A stretch of 64,000 nucleotides of DNA from Bacillus mycoides (GCF_001757995.1 NZ_LXLV01000009.1:124001-188000); one strand, 5' to 3'. Numbered from the stretch's first letter, positions 1 to 7,345 are shown. Numbers and translations: made by a program. The notes: generated by a model from the letters alone, not told the origin.

Positions 1-470
1 CATTTTATCGTCTTATTAAAACAATGCTGCTAATCGGAAAGGCACCAAACGTGAAGTGGAAAATTGACTTTACACCAATTGATTTTGCTAGTAAGTCGAT
101 TGTATCGTATTTACAAGATCCTCAAATTGTAGGAGAGACGTTACATATTTGTCATCCACATCAATTTGAATTTGAACATTTTGTACAACTAATTGAGGAA
201 TGTGGATATAATCTTGAAATGGTTCCGCTTTCGCAATATGTAGATGATGGACTCGAATTAGCGAAGGGAAATGAAGTAATAGCAGAGCTAATTGCTTCTC
301 AAGTTGCAGGAGATGGAGCGCAGCAATCTGAAATTGTTATGGGTACGCGTAGAACAAATGAATGGATTAAGAAAAAAGAACTGGTAGTGCCAGCGATTAA
401 TAAAGAATTTATTCAGCAGTTATTAGCTCATGGTGCAGAAGTTGGATATTTTCCAAAAATAATGAAATGA
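1..470 (+). CDS. C-terminal part of a thioester-reductase (SDR-like) domain protein, 5' truncated by the window
   Basis: The frame is open from base 3 with no start signal, so the gene begins upstream. The visible 155 residues (FYRLIKTMLLIGKAP, then WKIDFTPIDFASKSIV) match the C-terminal lobe of NAD(P)-dependent thioester reductase domains. These sit at the end of non-ribosomal peptide synthetases and carboxylic acid reductases and release the product as an aldehyde or alcohol. The nucleotide-binding part is outside the window. The downstream TPP-controlled operon has its own promoter, so the two are not co-transcribed. A free-standing reductase is also possible. Confidence 0.7.
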   Translation, partial: FYRLIKTMLLIGKAPNVKWKIDFTPIDFASKSIVSYLQDPQIVGETLHICHPHQFEFEHFVQLIEECGYNLEMVPLSQYVDDGLELAKGNEVIAELIASQVAGDGAQQSEIVMGTRRTNEWIKKKELVVPAINKEFIQQLLAHGAEVGYFPKIMK

Positions 471-486
471 TATGTACGCTTTTGTT

Positions 487-514
487 TGTTCAATAAAATA
501 AATCATGCTACAAT
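487..514 (+). promoter_or_regulatory. Putative sigma-A promoter of the TPP riboswitch transcript
   Basis: TTGTTC (487-492) and TACAAT (509-514) are 16 bp apart, just upstream of the riboswitch aptamer. The -10 is good and the -35 only fair. Confidence 0.45.
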
Positions 515-526
515 GAAAACGAATTA

Positions 527-618
527 AGAACCGGGGAGCCAATTGGCTGAGAGGATGTAAGTATACATCGACCCTCAACCTGATCTGGATAATGCCAGCG
601 TAGGGAGTTACTTTAAAG
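527..618 (+). promoter_or_regulatory. TPP (THI element) riboswitch aptamer
   Basis: The conserved blocks occur in order: GGGGAGCC (533-540), GGCTGAGAGG (545-554), ACCCTCAACCTGATCTGGAT (571-590) and AATGCCAGCGTAGGGA (591-606). This is the canonical thiamine pyrophosphate aptamer. A terminator follows about 40 bases later, so TPP binding probably causes premature termination ahead of the thiamine-precursor transport genes. Confidence 0.96.
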
Positions 619-656
619 TGATGTAGCATAAGTTATTATAGAATAACTTGTATACA

Positions 657-695
657 GGGCTTTCCTACATGGTAGGAAAGCCTTTTCTTTTTTTG
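657..695 (+). terminator. Riboswitch expression-platform terminator
   Basis: GGCTTTCCTAC, loop ATG, GTAGGAAAGCC and then a T-rich tract. It lies between the TPP aptamer and the first gene of the operon. Confidence 0.88.
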
Positions 696-724
696 AAAAC
701 ATATTTTGTAAGGGGGATTTTATT

Positions 725-1045
725 ATGTCACAACAAGTTACAATTTCATTTTCAGTAGTACCACAAGCGAAGAACAAAGATGTGTATTCCGTTGTTGATA
801 AAGCAATTGAAGTTGTACAACAGTCGGGAGTTCGTTATGAAGTAGGGGCAATGGAAACAACGTTGGAAGGAGAATTAGATGTACTTCTTGACGTTATTAA
901 ACGCGCGCAACAAGCTTGCGTCGATGCTGGAGCAGAAGAAGTAATCACTTCTATTAAAATTCACTATCGTCCAAGTACAGGCGTAACGATTGACGAAAAA
1001 GTTTGGAAGTACCGTGATGAATATGCAAAACCAGAAGCGATCTAA
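725..1045 (+). CDS. Thiamine-binding protein, MTH1187/YqgV-like (DUF77)
   Basis: 106 residues with the ferredoxin-like fold pattern of the MTH1187/YkoF superfamily. Members bind thiamine or its hydroxymethylpyrimidine moiety in the cytoplasm. Recognisable segments are the N-terminal strand QVTISFSVVPQ, the MET-TLEGE turn and the VITSIKIHYR strand near the C terminus. It is the first gene after the TPP riboswitch and overlaps the permease gene by about 29 bases, so it is the first member of the thiXYZ operon. Its exact ligand cannot be read from the sequence. Confidence 0.8.
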   Translation: MSQQVTISFSVVPQAKNKDVYSVVDKAIEVVQQSGVRYEVGAMETTLEGELDVLLDVIKRAQQACVDAGAEEVITSIKIHYRPSTGVTIDEKVWKYRDEYAKPEAI

Positions 1046-1790
1046 AATAATCACAACAATTTGGCTTATCCTTCTCATTGCTATATGGGAAGGATCTGTT
1101 TCATTATTTAAAATTGAGCCGTGGATTTTACCGAAGCCGTCTGCAATTGTGCAAGAGTTAATTGGAATGAAAGATTTACTATTACCGAATACAGTGCAAA
1201 CGTTAAAGGAAGTAATAATTGGGTTGTTTTTTGCAATTTTACTTGGGACTAGTATTGCTATCATTATGGATGTCATCCCTTTATTTCGGATTTTAATGAA
1301 TCCGTTGCTCGTTATTTCGCAAACAATTCCAATCGTTGTGCTCGCACCATTATTTATTATTTGGTTTGGATACGGGATGTTGCCAAAAGTAATGGTTGTT
1401 ATTCTTGTTTGTTTCTTCCCAATTGCGCTTAGCATTTTAGAGGGTTTCCAAACGGTAGATAAAAATATGCTGAAGTTGTTACAAACGATGAAGGCGACAA
1501 AGTGGCAAATTTATCAGAAAGTAAAATTTCCAGCAGTGCTCCCGTACTTTTTCTCAGGTTTAAAAATTGCTGTTACATATAGTGTGATGGGAGCGATTAT
1601 TGGGGAATGGCTTGGTGCCAGTGAAGGATTAGGAGTTATGCTTACAAGAGCAACAAAATCCTTTTTAACGGCTCGAGTATTTGGTGTTGCAGCAATTATC
1701 GTCATGGTGACACTATTGCTGTACTTTATTGTTGAATTTATGGCAAGAATAACAGCACCATGGATATACAGAAAGGGCGGCAGAAAATGA
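1017..1790 (+). CDS. thiX: ABC transporter permease for a thiamine pyrimidine precursor
   Basis: 257 residues with six predicted membrane segments and the binding-protein-dependent inner-membrane signature (EAA loop around MKATKWQIYQKVKFPAVLPY). It belongs to the SsuC/TauC/ThiX permease family. Start 1017 is preferred over the upstream in-frame TTG at 990 because GGAAG lies 7 bases before it. It overlaps the previous gene by 29 bases, and its stop codon overlaps the ATG of the next gene. Position under a TPP riboswitch and beside an NMT1/THI5-like binding protein argues for uptake of N-formylaminopyrimidine or HMP. Confidence 0.88.
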   Translation: MNMQNQKRSKIITTIWLILLIAIWEGSVSLFKIEPWILPKPSAIVQELIGMKDLLLPNTVQTLKEVIIGLFFAILLGTSIAIIMDVIPLFRILMNPLLVISQTIPIVVLAPLFIIWFGYGMLPKVMVVILVCFFPIALSILEGFQTVDKNMLKLLQTMKATKWQIYQKVKFPAVLPYFFSGLKIAVTYSVMGAIIGEWLGASEGLGVMLTRATKSFLTARVFGVAAIIVMVTLLLYFIVEFMARITAPWIYRKGGRK

Positions 1791-2785
1791 AAAAAGGTTT
1801 AAAAATTATGTTAGCTGCATTATTAGCAGTTGGTGTTGCCGGATGTAATACGGCGAAGAAAGAAGAGAATACAAGCAAAGAAAAGAAAGTGAAAGTCGTT
1901 TTAGATTGGTTCCCTAATACAAACCATACTGGTTTATACGTAGCGAAGACGAAAGATTATTATAAAAAACAAGGATTAGATGTAGAAATTATTCAACCAG
2001 GTGATAATGTTACAGCGGAACAAATGATAGCTTCAGGAAAAGCTGATTTTGCAATAAGTGCACAAGAAAATGTAACGTTAGCTCGTGTTGAAGGTATTCC
2101 TGTTGTATCTGTAGGAGCGATTATCCAGCATAACACTTCAGCTTTTGCATCACTTAAAAAAGATAATATGACGTCACCAAAAGATTTTGAAGGTAAACGT
2201 TACGGCGGCTGGGGGGGACCAGCAGAAGAAGCGACGTTAAAGACGATTATGGAGAAACATCAAGCTGATTTTAATAAAGTTGAAAAAATTATTCTTGGAC
2301 AAACAGATTTCTTTAAATCAATCGGTCGTGATGCAGACTTTGAATGGATTTATTATGGATGGGATGGAATTGAAGCGAAGCGTCAAGGAAAAGAGTTAAA
2401 TACAATTATGGTGAAAGACTTAGATCCAGCGCTTGATTTCTATAGTCCTGTTATTATTACAAGTGAAAAACATACGAAGCAAGATAAAGATTTTGTGAAA
2501 AAGTTTATGACGGCAACGACAGAAGGTTATGATTTTGCAATTAAAGAACCGAAAGAAGCTGCGGATATTTTAATTAAAGCTGTTCCAGATGTGAATAAAG
2601 AATTAGTACAAGAAAGCCAAAAGTGGTTAAGTACAAAGTATCAAGATGATGCAAAAGCGTGGGGAGTACAGAAGGAAGAGATTTGGACAAATTACATGAA
2701 TTTCTTATATGACAACAAAGTTATTAAAAAGAAAATCGATGTAAAAGATGCCTTTACAAATGAATTCCTTCCAAGTGAAAAATGA
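1787..2785 (+). CDS. thiY: Lipoprotein substrate-binding component of the thiamine-precursor ABC transporter
   Basis: 332 residues. The N terminus is a lipoprotein signal (MKKGLKIMLAALLAVGVAGC, lipobox Cys at residue 20). The mature part is of the NMT1/THI5-like family: VVLDWFPNTNHTGLYVAK near residue 40, a DFAISAQENV strand, and the GGWGGPAEE loop. ThiY homologues bind N-formyl-4-amino-5-aminomethyl-2-methylpyrimidine outside the membrane. The ATG at 1787 overlaps the thiX stop (ATGA), so a longer in-frame start at 1760 is unlikely. Translational coupling with thiX and thiZ is evident. Confidence 0.92.
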   Translation: MKKGLKIMLAALLAVGVAGCNTAKKEENTSKEKKVKVVLDWFPNTNHTGLYVAKTKDYYKKQGLDVEIIQPGDNVTAEQMIASGKADFAISAQENVTLARVEGIPVVSVGAIIQHNTSAFASLKKDNMTSPKDFEGKRYGGWGGPAEEATLKTIMEKHQADFNKVEKIILGQTDFFKSIGRDADFEWIYYGWDGIEAKRQGKELNTIMVKDLDPALDFYSPVIITSEKHTKQDKDFVKKFMTATTEGYDFAIKEPKEAADILIKAVPDVNKELVQESQKWLSTKYQDDAKAWGVQKEEIWTNYMNFLYDNKVIKKKIDVKDAFTNEFLPSEK

Positions 2786-3531
2786 GTGGATTACAAATAA
2801 AAGATATTGTAAAAGCTTTCGATGGAAAGAATGTATTAGCAAATATTAGTGCTTCTATACAAGAGGGAGAGTTTGTCTCTTTTGTAGGTCCGAGTGGTTG
2901 TGGAAAAAGTACATTATTAAATATGATTGCAAGTGTTGAAGAGCCAACGAGTGGAGAAGTGTTTTATAACGAGGAGTATGTAAAAAAACAAGATGTTGTT
3001 AGTTATATGCCTCAACAAGATTTATTACTACCGTGGCGATCGGCTTTGCAAAATATCGTTCTTCCATTGGAAATCGAAGGGAAGCCTAAAAAACAAAGGC
3101 TGACAGAAGGAATGGAAGCATTAAAGCAATTTGAGCTAGATGAATATGCAGGTCATTATCCAGATGAGTTATCAGGTGGAATGCGTCAAAGAATTAGTTT
3201 CCTTCGCACATATTTATGTGAAAAGCCAATTATGCTGCTGGATGAGCCTTTTGGAAAATTAGATGCATTTACAAAAATGGAAGTACACAGTTGGCTTTTA
3301 AATTCTTGGCATCAAGAAAAGCAAACAATTGTTATGGTTACACATGACTTAGATGAGGCAATTTTACTTTCTGATCGCGTATTTATTTTATCTCAAAGAC
3401 CAGCATCAATAGTTGGCGAGGTACAAGTGGAATTACCTAGGCCGCGAACGATGGATATGTTAACATCTCTTGAGTTAAAGAAGGATAAGGAAGAAATTTT
3501 AAGAGTATTAGCTCCTTATATGAAAAAATAG
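2782..3531 (+). CDS. thiZ: ABC transporter ATPase for thiamine precursor
   Basis: 249 residues with the full ABC motif set: Walker A GPSGCGKST, Q-loop YMPQQDLLLPWRS, signature LSGGMRQRI, Walker B IMLLDEPFGKLD and switch His VTHDLDEA. The family is SsuB/TauB/ThiZ. Its ATG overlaps the thiY stop codon by four bases. It is the last gene of the riboswitch-controlled operon, and a hairpin with a T-run follows within 10 bases of the stop. Confidence 0.93.
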   Translation: MSGLQIKDIVKAFDGKNVLANISASIQEGEFVSFVGPSGCGKSTLLNMIASVEEPTSGEVFYNEEYVKKQDVVSYMPQQDLLLPWRSALQNIVLPLEIEGKPKKQRLTEGMEALKQFELDEYAGHYPDELSGGMRQRISFLRTYLCEKPIMLLDEPFGKLDAFTKMEVHSWLLNSWHQEKQTIVMVTHDLDEAILLSDRVFILSQRPASIVGEVQVELPRPRTMDMLTSLELKKDKEEILRVLAPYMKK

Positions 3532-3536
3532 AAAGG

Positions 3537-3583
3537 GTCTTTTAACAGTTTTTGGTATAATTGCTGTTAAGAGGCTTTTTTAT
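3537..3583 (+). terminator. Terminator after thiZ, with an extended -10 in its loop
   Basis: The stem CTTTTAACAG/CTGTTAAGAG is followed by a run of T. The loop carries TGGTATAAT (3553-3561), an exact extended -10 sequence, but no convincing -35. It could therefore also start the short transcript ahead of the ABC-F gene. Confidence 0.7.
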
Positions 3584-3597
3584 ATAGGAGGAGAAAG

Positions 3598-3684
3598 ATG
3601 AAATCTATAGGAGAAATAGTGGATTCATTGACAGCTGATAATCTTGAAGAAGGAACAAAAGAAAAAATAGAGAATAGAATATAA
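3598..3684 (+). CDS. Short leader ORF (28 aa), candidate regulatory peptide
   Basis: MKSIGEIVDSLTADNLEEGT continues to IENRI and stops. A strong site (AGGAGGAG) precedes the ATG by 5 bases, so translation is likely. I do not recognise the peptide. It sits between the thiZ terminator and the ABC-F leader terminator. It may be a leader peptide, or the remnant of a degraded gene. Confidence 0.4.
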   Translation: MKSIGEIVDSLTADNLEEGTKEKIENRI

Positions 3685-3737
3685 CAGAGTAGTTTATACT
3701 CTTAATATAACAAATGTTAAAGGAGTGAAAGGATAAA

Positions 3738-3776
3738 ATGACTTTATCAACTGTTCTTCAAATGGTTTTAGCTTGA
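3738..3776 (+). CDS. Very short leader ORF (12 aa) ahead of the ABC-F gene
   Basis: MTLSTVLQMVLA and a stop, preceded by AAAGGAGTGAAAGG about 7 bases upstream. Its size and its position before a terminator hairpin fit an attenuator leader peptide of the kind found before antibiotic-responsive ABC-F genes. This is an inference from layout only. Confidence 0.35.
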   Translation: MTLSTVLQMVLA

Positions 3777-3863
3777 TACGGGAGAAGTCTGCCCATTTTA
3801 ACAAATAAGCTAAATTGAAGACAGCAGGTAAAGAACCTTAATCCTTTTTTACGATAATATGTA

Positions 3864-3896
3864 ATGGGTAAGGTGTATTCACCTTACCCATTTTTA
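3864..3896 (+). terminator. Leader terminator (possible attenuator) before the ABC-F gene
   Basis: ATGGGTAAGGTG, loop TATT, CACCTTACCCAT and TTTTT form a 12-bp perfect stem. The 5' arm (AATGGGT, 3863-3869) can instead pair with GCCCATT at 3791-3797. That alternative helix would break the terminator and sits just after the short ORF at 3738. Confidence 0.75.
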
Positions 3897-3974
3897 TATG
3901 TATAACTAAATAAGGCTTTATACTGTTGTTCTCTCTATTTAGCTTATGGATCATAAGAAAAGGAGAGAGAAAAG

Positions 3975-5507
3975 ATGAGTATATTAACAGTAGAAAATGT
4001 AAGTCATTCATATGGTGAGAAAACCATTTTATATAATACGTGCTTTCGATTATTAAAGGGCGAACATGTTGGGCTAGTAGGGAAAAATGGAATTGGAAAA
4101 TCAACATTATTACGCTTGTTAACAGGAGAACTTATACATGATGATGGAAAAATTGAATGGTTTCCACATGTGAAGATTGGTTTTTTGCAACAGCATATAG
4201 ATTTACAAGAAGGCATAACAATTGAAGAATACTTGCAAAGTGCGTTTGCTAACCTATATGAGTTGGAACGTGAAATGTTAAAACTTACAGAAGAGATGGC
4301 TGGAGCAGGAGAAGTAGGAAAATTGTTAGTAAGGTATGGCGAGTTACAAACTATATTGGAGAATTCTAATTTTTATCAAATTCATACAAAGATTGAGGAA
4401 GTAGCAACCGGCTTAGGCTTGTTTGAAGTAGGAATGGAAAAGGATGTTTCAAAGTTAAGTGGTGGTCAACGGACAAAGTTGTTACTTGGGAAACTCCTTT
4501 TAGAGAAAGCGGATGTTTTATTATTAGATGAGCCAACAAACTATTTAGATACAGTGCATATAGAATGGTTACAATCATATTTACAAATGTATGAAAAAGC
4601 TTATATTATCATTTCGCATGATGAGGTATTTTTGAACAATATTACGAATGTTATTTATCATCTAGAGGAGCGCGCAATTAATCGCTATGTAGGTGATTAC
4701 AATAGTTTTCTGCGTAATTATGAACTGCAAAAGAAACAATTACAAGCAGCATATACGAAACAGCAAAAGGAAATTGCACATTTAGAGAGTTTTATTCAAA
4801 AAAATAAAATTCGTAAAGCGAAACAAGCAAAAAGTCGTGAAAAAGTATTAGAGAAAATGCAGAAGGTTGAAAAGGTTAACACTGTACCTCGTGCTCGTTT
4901 TGATTTTAATGTTTATACTGAGCCAGTGAGTCGTATATTACAGGTAGAGAAACTAAAAATTGGTTATGGTGAACCTTTATTTCCAGAATTGGATCTTCAA
5001 GTGAAAAAAGGGGAAAAGATTGCAATTATTGGTCATAATGGGATTGGAAAAACAACAATGTTAAAAACATTACTAGGACAAATAAAACCGTTAAGCGGCT
5101 CAGTTTCTGTTGGGGAACGAGTAAAACCCGCTTATTTTGCACAAGAGGAATTTTCCTCAGAAATAACTGCACTAGAGAGAGTATGGGCAGGAAGACCAGA
5201 CATGACAAGAAAAGAAATCCGACAAGTATTAGCAAAGTGCGGATTGAAAGAAGAACATATATTAAAACCTATTCAGTTATTAAGTGGAGGAGAACAAACA
5301 AAAGTACGGTTATGCGAACTTATCGTAACTAAAAGCAATGTTTTAGTTTTAGACGAACCAACTAACCATTTGGATGCAGAGACTAAGACGGCTTTACAGG
5401 AAGCGTTAAAACAATATAAAGGTACGGTTTTAATTGTTTCACATGAGCCATCTTTCTATGAAGCATGGATAACGAAAATATGGAATATAGAAGAATGGAA
5501 CGTTTAA
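3975..5507 (+). CDS. ABC-F family ATPase (two ABC domains, no membrane segments)
   Basis: 510 residues with two nucleotide-binding domains. Domain 1 has GKNGIGKST, LSGGQRTKL and LLLDEPTNYLD. Domain 2 has GHNGIGKTT, LSGGEQTKV and LVLDEPTNHLD. A charged linker around residues 250-310 (KQLQAAYTKQQ to KVLEKMQKVEK) is the ABC-F interdomain helix that reaches into the ribosomal E site. ABC-F proteins act on ribosomes as translation factors or as antibiotic-protection factors. Length and start (MSILTVENVSHSYG) resemble B. subtilis YfmM. The leader with two short ORFs and a terminator hints at antibiotic-type induction. AGGAGAG lies 10 bases before the ATG. Confidence 0.85.
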   Translation: MSILTVENVSHSYGEKTILYNTCFRLLKGEHVGLVGKNGIGKSTLLRLLTGELIHDDGKIEWFPHVKIGFLQQHIDLQEGITIEEYLQSAFANLYELEREMLKLTEEMAGAGEVGKLLVRYGELQTILENSNFYQIHTKIEEVATGLGLFEVGMEKDVSKLSGGQRTKLLLGKLLLEKADVLLLDEPTNYLDTVHIEWLQSYLQMYEKAYIIISHDEVFLNNITNVIYHLEERAINRYVGDYNSFLRNYELQKKQLQAAYTKQQKEIAHLESFIQKNKIRKAKQAKSREKVLEKMQKVEKVNTVPRARFDFNVYTEPVSRILQVEKLKIGYGEPLFPELDLQVKKGEKIAIIGHNGIGKTTMLKTLLGQIKPLSGSVSVGERVKPAYFAQEEFSSEITALERVWAGRPDMTRKEIRQVLAKCGLKEEHILKPIQLLSGGEQTKVRLCELIVTKSNVLVLDEPTNHLDAETKTALQEALKQYKGTVLIVSHEPSFYEAWITKIWNIEEWNV

Positions 5508-5520
5508 CAATAATCATAAA

Positions 5521-5561
5521 GAAAAGGCATTAGCTTTTATGAGCTAATGCCTTTTCTTTGT
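5521..5561 (+). terminator. Terminator of the ABC-F gene
   Basis: GAAAAGGCATTAGCT and AGCTAATGCCTTTTC form a long stem followed by a T-rich tail, 14 bases after the stop codon. Confidence 0.85.
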
Positions 5562-5600
5562 GATTAACATGATTTTCAAGAACTCTTACGAGAGAATTGT

Positions 5601-5656
5601 AAGAAAAAGCACTCTTATGGTGCGCTTATAAGCGTACCATAAGAGTGCTTTTTCTT
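5601..5656. repeat. 56-nt almost perfect palindrome
   Basis: Arms of 21 bases (AAGAAAAAGCACTCTTATGG onward) pair exactly. The inner CGCTTATAAGCG is itself palindromic, leaving one G/T mismatch pair in the whole element. It lies in a gene-free stretch just after the ABC-F terminator and ends in a T-rich arm on both strands. It may be a bidirectional terminator or a small repeat element. Confidence 0.7.
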
Positions 5657-6126
5657 TGGTTATATTTATAATAATACTAGATGCCTTTCCCTAACAGGCT
5701 ACTATCTTTCTTTATATATATAGATAGTTTGAAATGGAATAAAAATGATTCCTATATGTAAAGGATAATGTGATTAGTATGGGAAGACAATAGAACTTAA
5801 AGGAAATTCATGTGAAATTCAGATAAACTTCACATGAAATTCATATTAAAAACTAAATATAATTATAATAGGTTATTATAATATTTGTTTTTGATTTTTT
5901 GAAAAATTAGAAGTTTGGCAGGGGTTCTTGTGCTTTCGTCATCGATTGTAATGGATTTACGAGAAGGGATATCACCGTTTTTTTATACATTAGTAATTTC
6001 ATAATAATTATTTGTTTTACTACAAATTTTAGCGTACAAAATTGGAAGTCAATCTTTTGAATGACGTAGCAGGATGATGAAATTTCATGTAAAATAATAG
6101 TAAAAATATGTAAAGGAGGGGATAGT
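5657..6126. other. Gene-free stretch of about 470 bases
   Basis: No ORF with a ribosome binding site was found here. It contains one inverted repeat, TTCATGTGAA (5807-5816) and TTCACATGAA (5829-5838), overlapping direct copies of TGAAATTCA. This could be an operator, but no regulator gene is adjacent. The stretch ends with the AAAGGAGGGG site of the next gene. Confidence 0.5.
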
Positions 6127-6498
6127 GTGGATGTGTTTTTGAACATTGCTGAGGAAAAAATTCGTCAAGCAATACGGAATGGTGATCTTGATAACATTCC
6201 GGGAAAAGGAAAACCACTACAATTAGAAGATCTTTCAATGGTACCTCCAGAATTAAGAATGAGTTATAAAATCTTGAAAAATGCAGGAATGATTCCACCA
6301 GAAATGGAAATGCAAAAAGATATATTGAAAATAGAGGATTTAATCGCTTGTTGTTATGATGAGGCAGAGAGAAAAAAATTACAAGAAGAGTTAACGGTAA
6401 AAATGCTGCGCTTTCAGCAGGTAATGGAAAAGAGAAAGGTTAAAGATAGTTCAGCATTTCGTATGTATCAAGATAAAGTATTTCGTAAATTACGTTAA
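6127..6498 (+). CDS. DUF1992 (DnaJ subfamily C member 28-type) protein
   Basis: 123 residues starting at GTG with an AAAGGAGGGG site 7 bases upstream. The DUF1992 core is clear: IAEEKIRQAIRNGDLDNIPG followed by KGKPL and PPELRMSYKILKNAGMIPPE. The family is widespread in bacteria, lacks a J domain itself and has no settled function. It is cytoplasmic and about 10 bases upstream of the thioredoxin-like gene, so the two are probably co-transcribed. Confidence 0.85.
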   Translation: MDVFLNIAEEKIRQAIRNGDLDNIPGKGKPLQLEDLSMVPPELRMSYKILKNAGMIPPEMEMQKDILKIEDLIACCYDEAERKKLQEELTVKMLRFQQVMEKRKVKDSSAFRMYQDKVFRKLR

Positions 6499-6508
6499 GA
6501 GGGATAAG

Positions 6509-6823
6509 ATGAGTAAATTTGAAACGATAGAAGAATTAGCAACATATATTGAAGAACAACAATTAGTACTTCTATTTATTAAAACGGAGAATTGTGGCGT
6601 TTGTGATGTTATGTTACGGAAAGTAAATTACGTATTAGAGAATTATGATTACGTAGAGAAAGTAGAAATATTACTACAAGACATGCAAGAGATTGCAGGG
6701 CGATATGCGGTATTTACAGGGCCGACAATTTTATTATTTCATAATGGAAAAGAGATCCTTCGTGAATCGCGCTTTATTTCGCTTGAAAATATTGAGAGAG
6801 TACTTCAGTTATTAGAAAAATAA
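6509..6823 (+). CDS. Thioredoxin-like protein
   Basis: 104 residues of thioredoxin fold. The active-site motif CGVC follows the strand LVLLFIKTEN (about residues 29-32), and the cis-proline element is FTGPTILLF. It lacks a signal peptide, so it should act in the cytoplasm, for example in disulfide reduction. The WCxxC tryptophan of classical thioredoxin is replaced by Asn. It resembles YdbP/YtpP-type Bacillus proteins. It lies 10 bases after the DUF1992 gene and 13 before a small membrane protein gene, forming a three-gene unit. Confidence 0.8.
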   Translation: MSKFETIEELATYIEEQQLVLLFIKTENCGVCDVMLRKVNYVLENYDYVEKVEILLQDMQEIAGRYAVFTGPTILLFHNGKEILRESRFISLENIERVLQLLEK

Positions 6824-6836
6824 GGGAGGTTTTTAT

Positions 6837-7085
6837 ATGGGGTTTCTTATAGCGGCATTACTATTTTGTGTTTTAATTTGGATGATTGCAGCATCAGTTA
6901 AATCAAATAAACGAAGAGTAAATCTTACTAAAAAGAGTAATACACATAGTACGTCTAACAGTTCATCACCACTATTTTTCTTTGCTGGATCTGATAGTGA
7001 TAGTTCACATGATGGCGGTTCGCATGATTGCGGAGGATCTTTTGGAGGAGATAGTGGAGGTAGCTGCGGTGGTGGCGGGGATTGA
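6837..7085 (+). CDS. Small membrane protein with Ser/His/Gly/Cys-rich tail
   Basis: 82 residues. Residues 1-20 form one transmembrane helix (MGFLIAALLFCVLIWMIAAS), followed by a basic stretch (KSNKRR) and a low-complexity tail rich in Ser, Asp, His, Gly and Cys ending SCGGGGD. AGGGAGG precedes the ATG by 7 bases. The tail resembles the glycine-rich ends of some TPM/YgcG-type membrane proteins but has no enzymatic motif. The His and Cys residues suggest metal contact. Function unknown. Confidence 0.75.
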   Translation: MGFLIAALLFCVLIWMIAASVKSNKRRVNLTKKSNTHSTSNSSSPLFFFAGSDSDSSHDGGSHDCGGSFGGDSGGSCGGGGD

Positions 7086-7088
7086 TGA

Positions 7089-7120
7089 TAATACGCCTTA
7101 TATAGGCGTATTTCTTTTTA
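7089..7120 (+). terminator. Terminator after the 82-aa membrane protein gene
   Basis: AATACGCC, loop TTATAT, AGGCGTATT and a T-rich tail, directly after the stop codon. Confidence 0.8.
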
Positions 7121-7144
7121 AACAAACGTTTGATTAGTTGGCTT

Positions 7145-7200
7145 ACATATACATGATACCAGCTAAACAAACATTTGTTTAGCTGGTATCATGTATATGT
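7145..7200. repeat. 56-nt perfect palindrome (27-bp arms, 2-base loop)
   Basis: The left arm, 7145-7171, begins ACATATACATGATACCAGCT. It is exactly complementary to 7174-7200 and only CA lies between. A related half-match AAACAAACGTTTG occurs at 7120-7132, just before it. There is no long T-run, so a pure terminator role is doubtful. It could be an operator, a cruciform or a small mobile repeat. Confidence 0.75.
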
Positions 7201-7237
7201 AATAAGGGGAAGGGAACCGAAAGTAAAAAAAGGGAAA

Positions 7238-7345
7238 GTGGCATTATTCTTATTAGTTGCTGGGGGTGTATTTCTTGTTAAAACCGGGCTTGAATTTGGA
7301 GCAATACATTTCAGTCGAGTTTGGTTTGAAAATACATTTTCTTAA
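7238..7345 (+). CDS. Possible 35-aa hydrophobic peptide
   Basis: A GTG-initiated frame encodes VALFLLVAGGVFLVKTG, continuing to a TAA. It is one predicted membrane helix with a short tail. The nearest purine-rich site (GGGAAAG) is weak, and codons upstream of the GTG stay open, so the start is uncertain. It may be a real small membrane protein or a gene remnant. Confidence 0.3.
   Translation: MALFLLVAGGVFLVKTGLEFGAIHFSRVWFENTFS

Noticed and set aside
423-629. Minus-strand frame over the TPP riboswitch
   Set aside because: It overlaps the conserved riboswitch and the preceding gene end, and has no start signal.
875-1435. 186-codon minus-strand frame opposite the thiX permease
   Set aside because: It is antisense to a well-supported gene in an overlapping operon, with no ribosome binding site.
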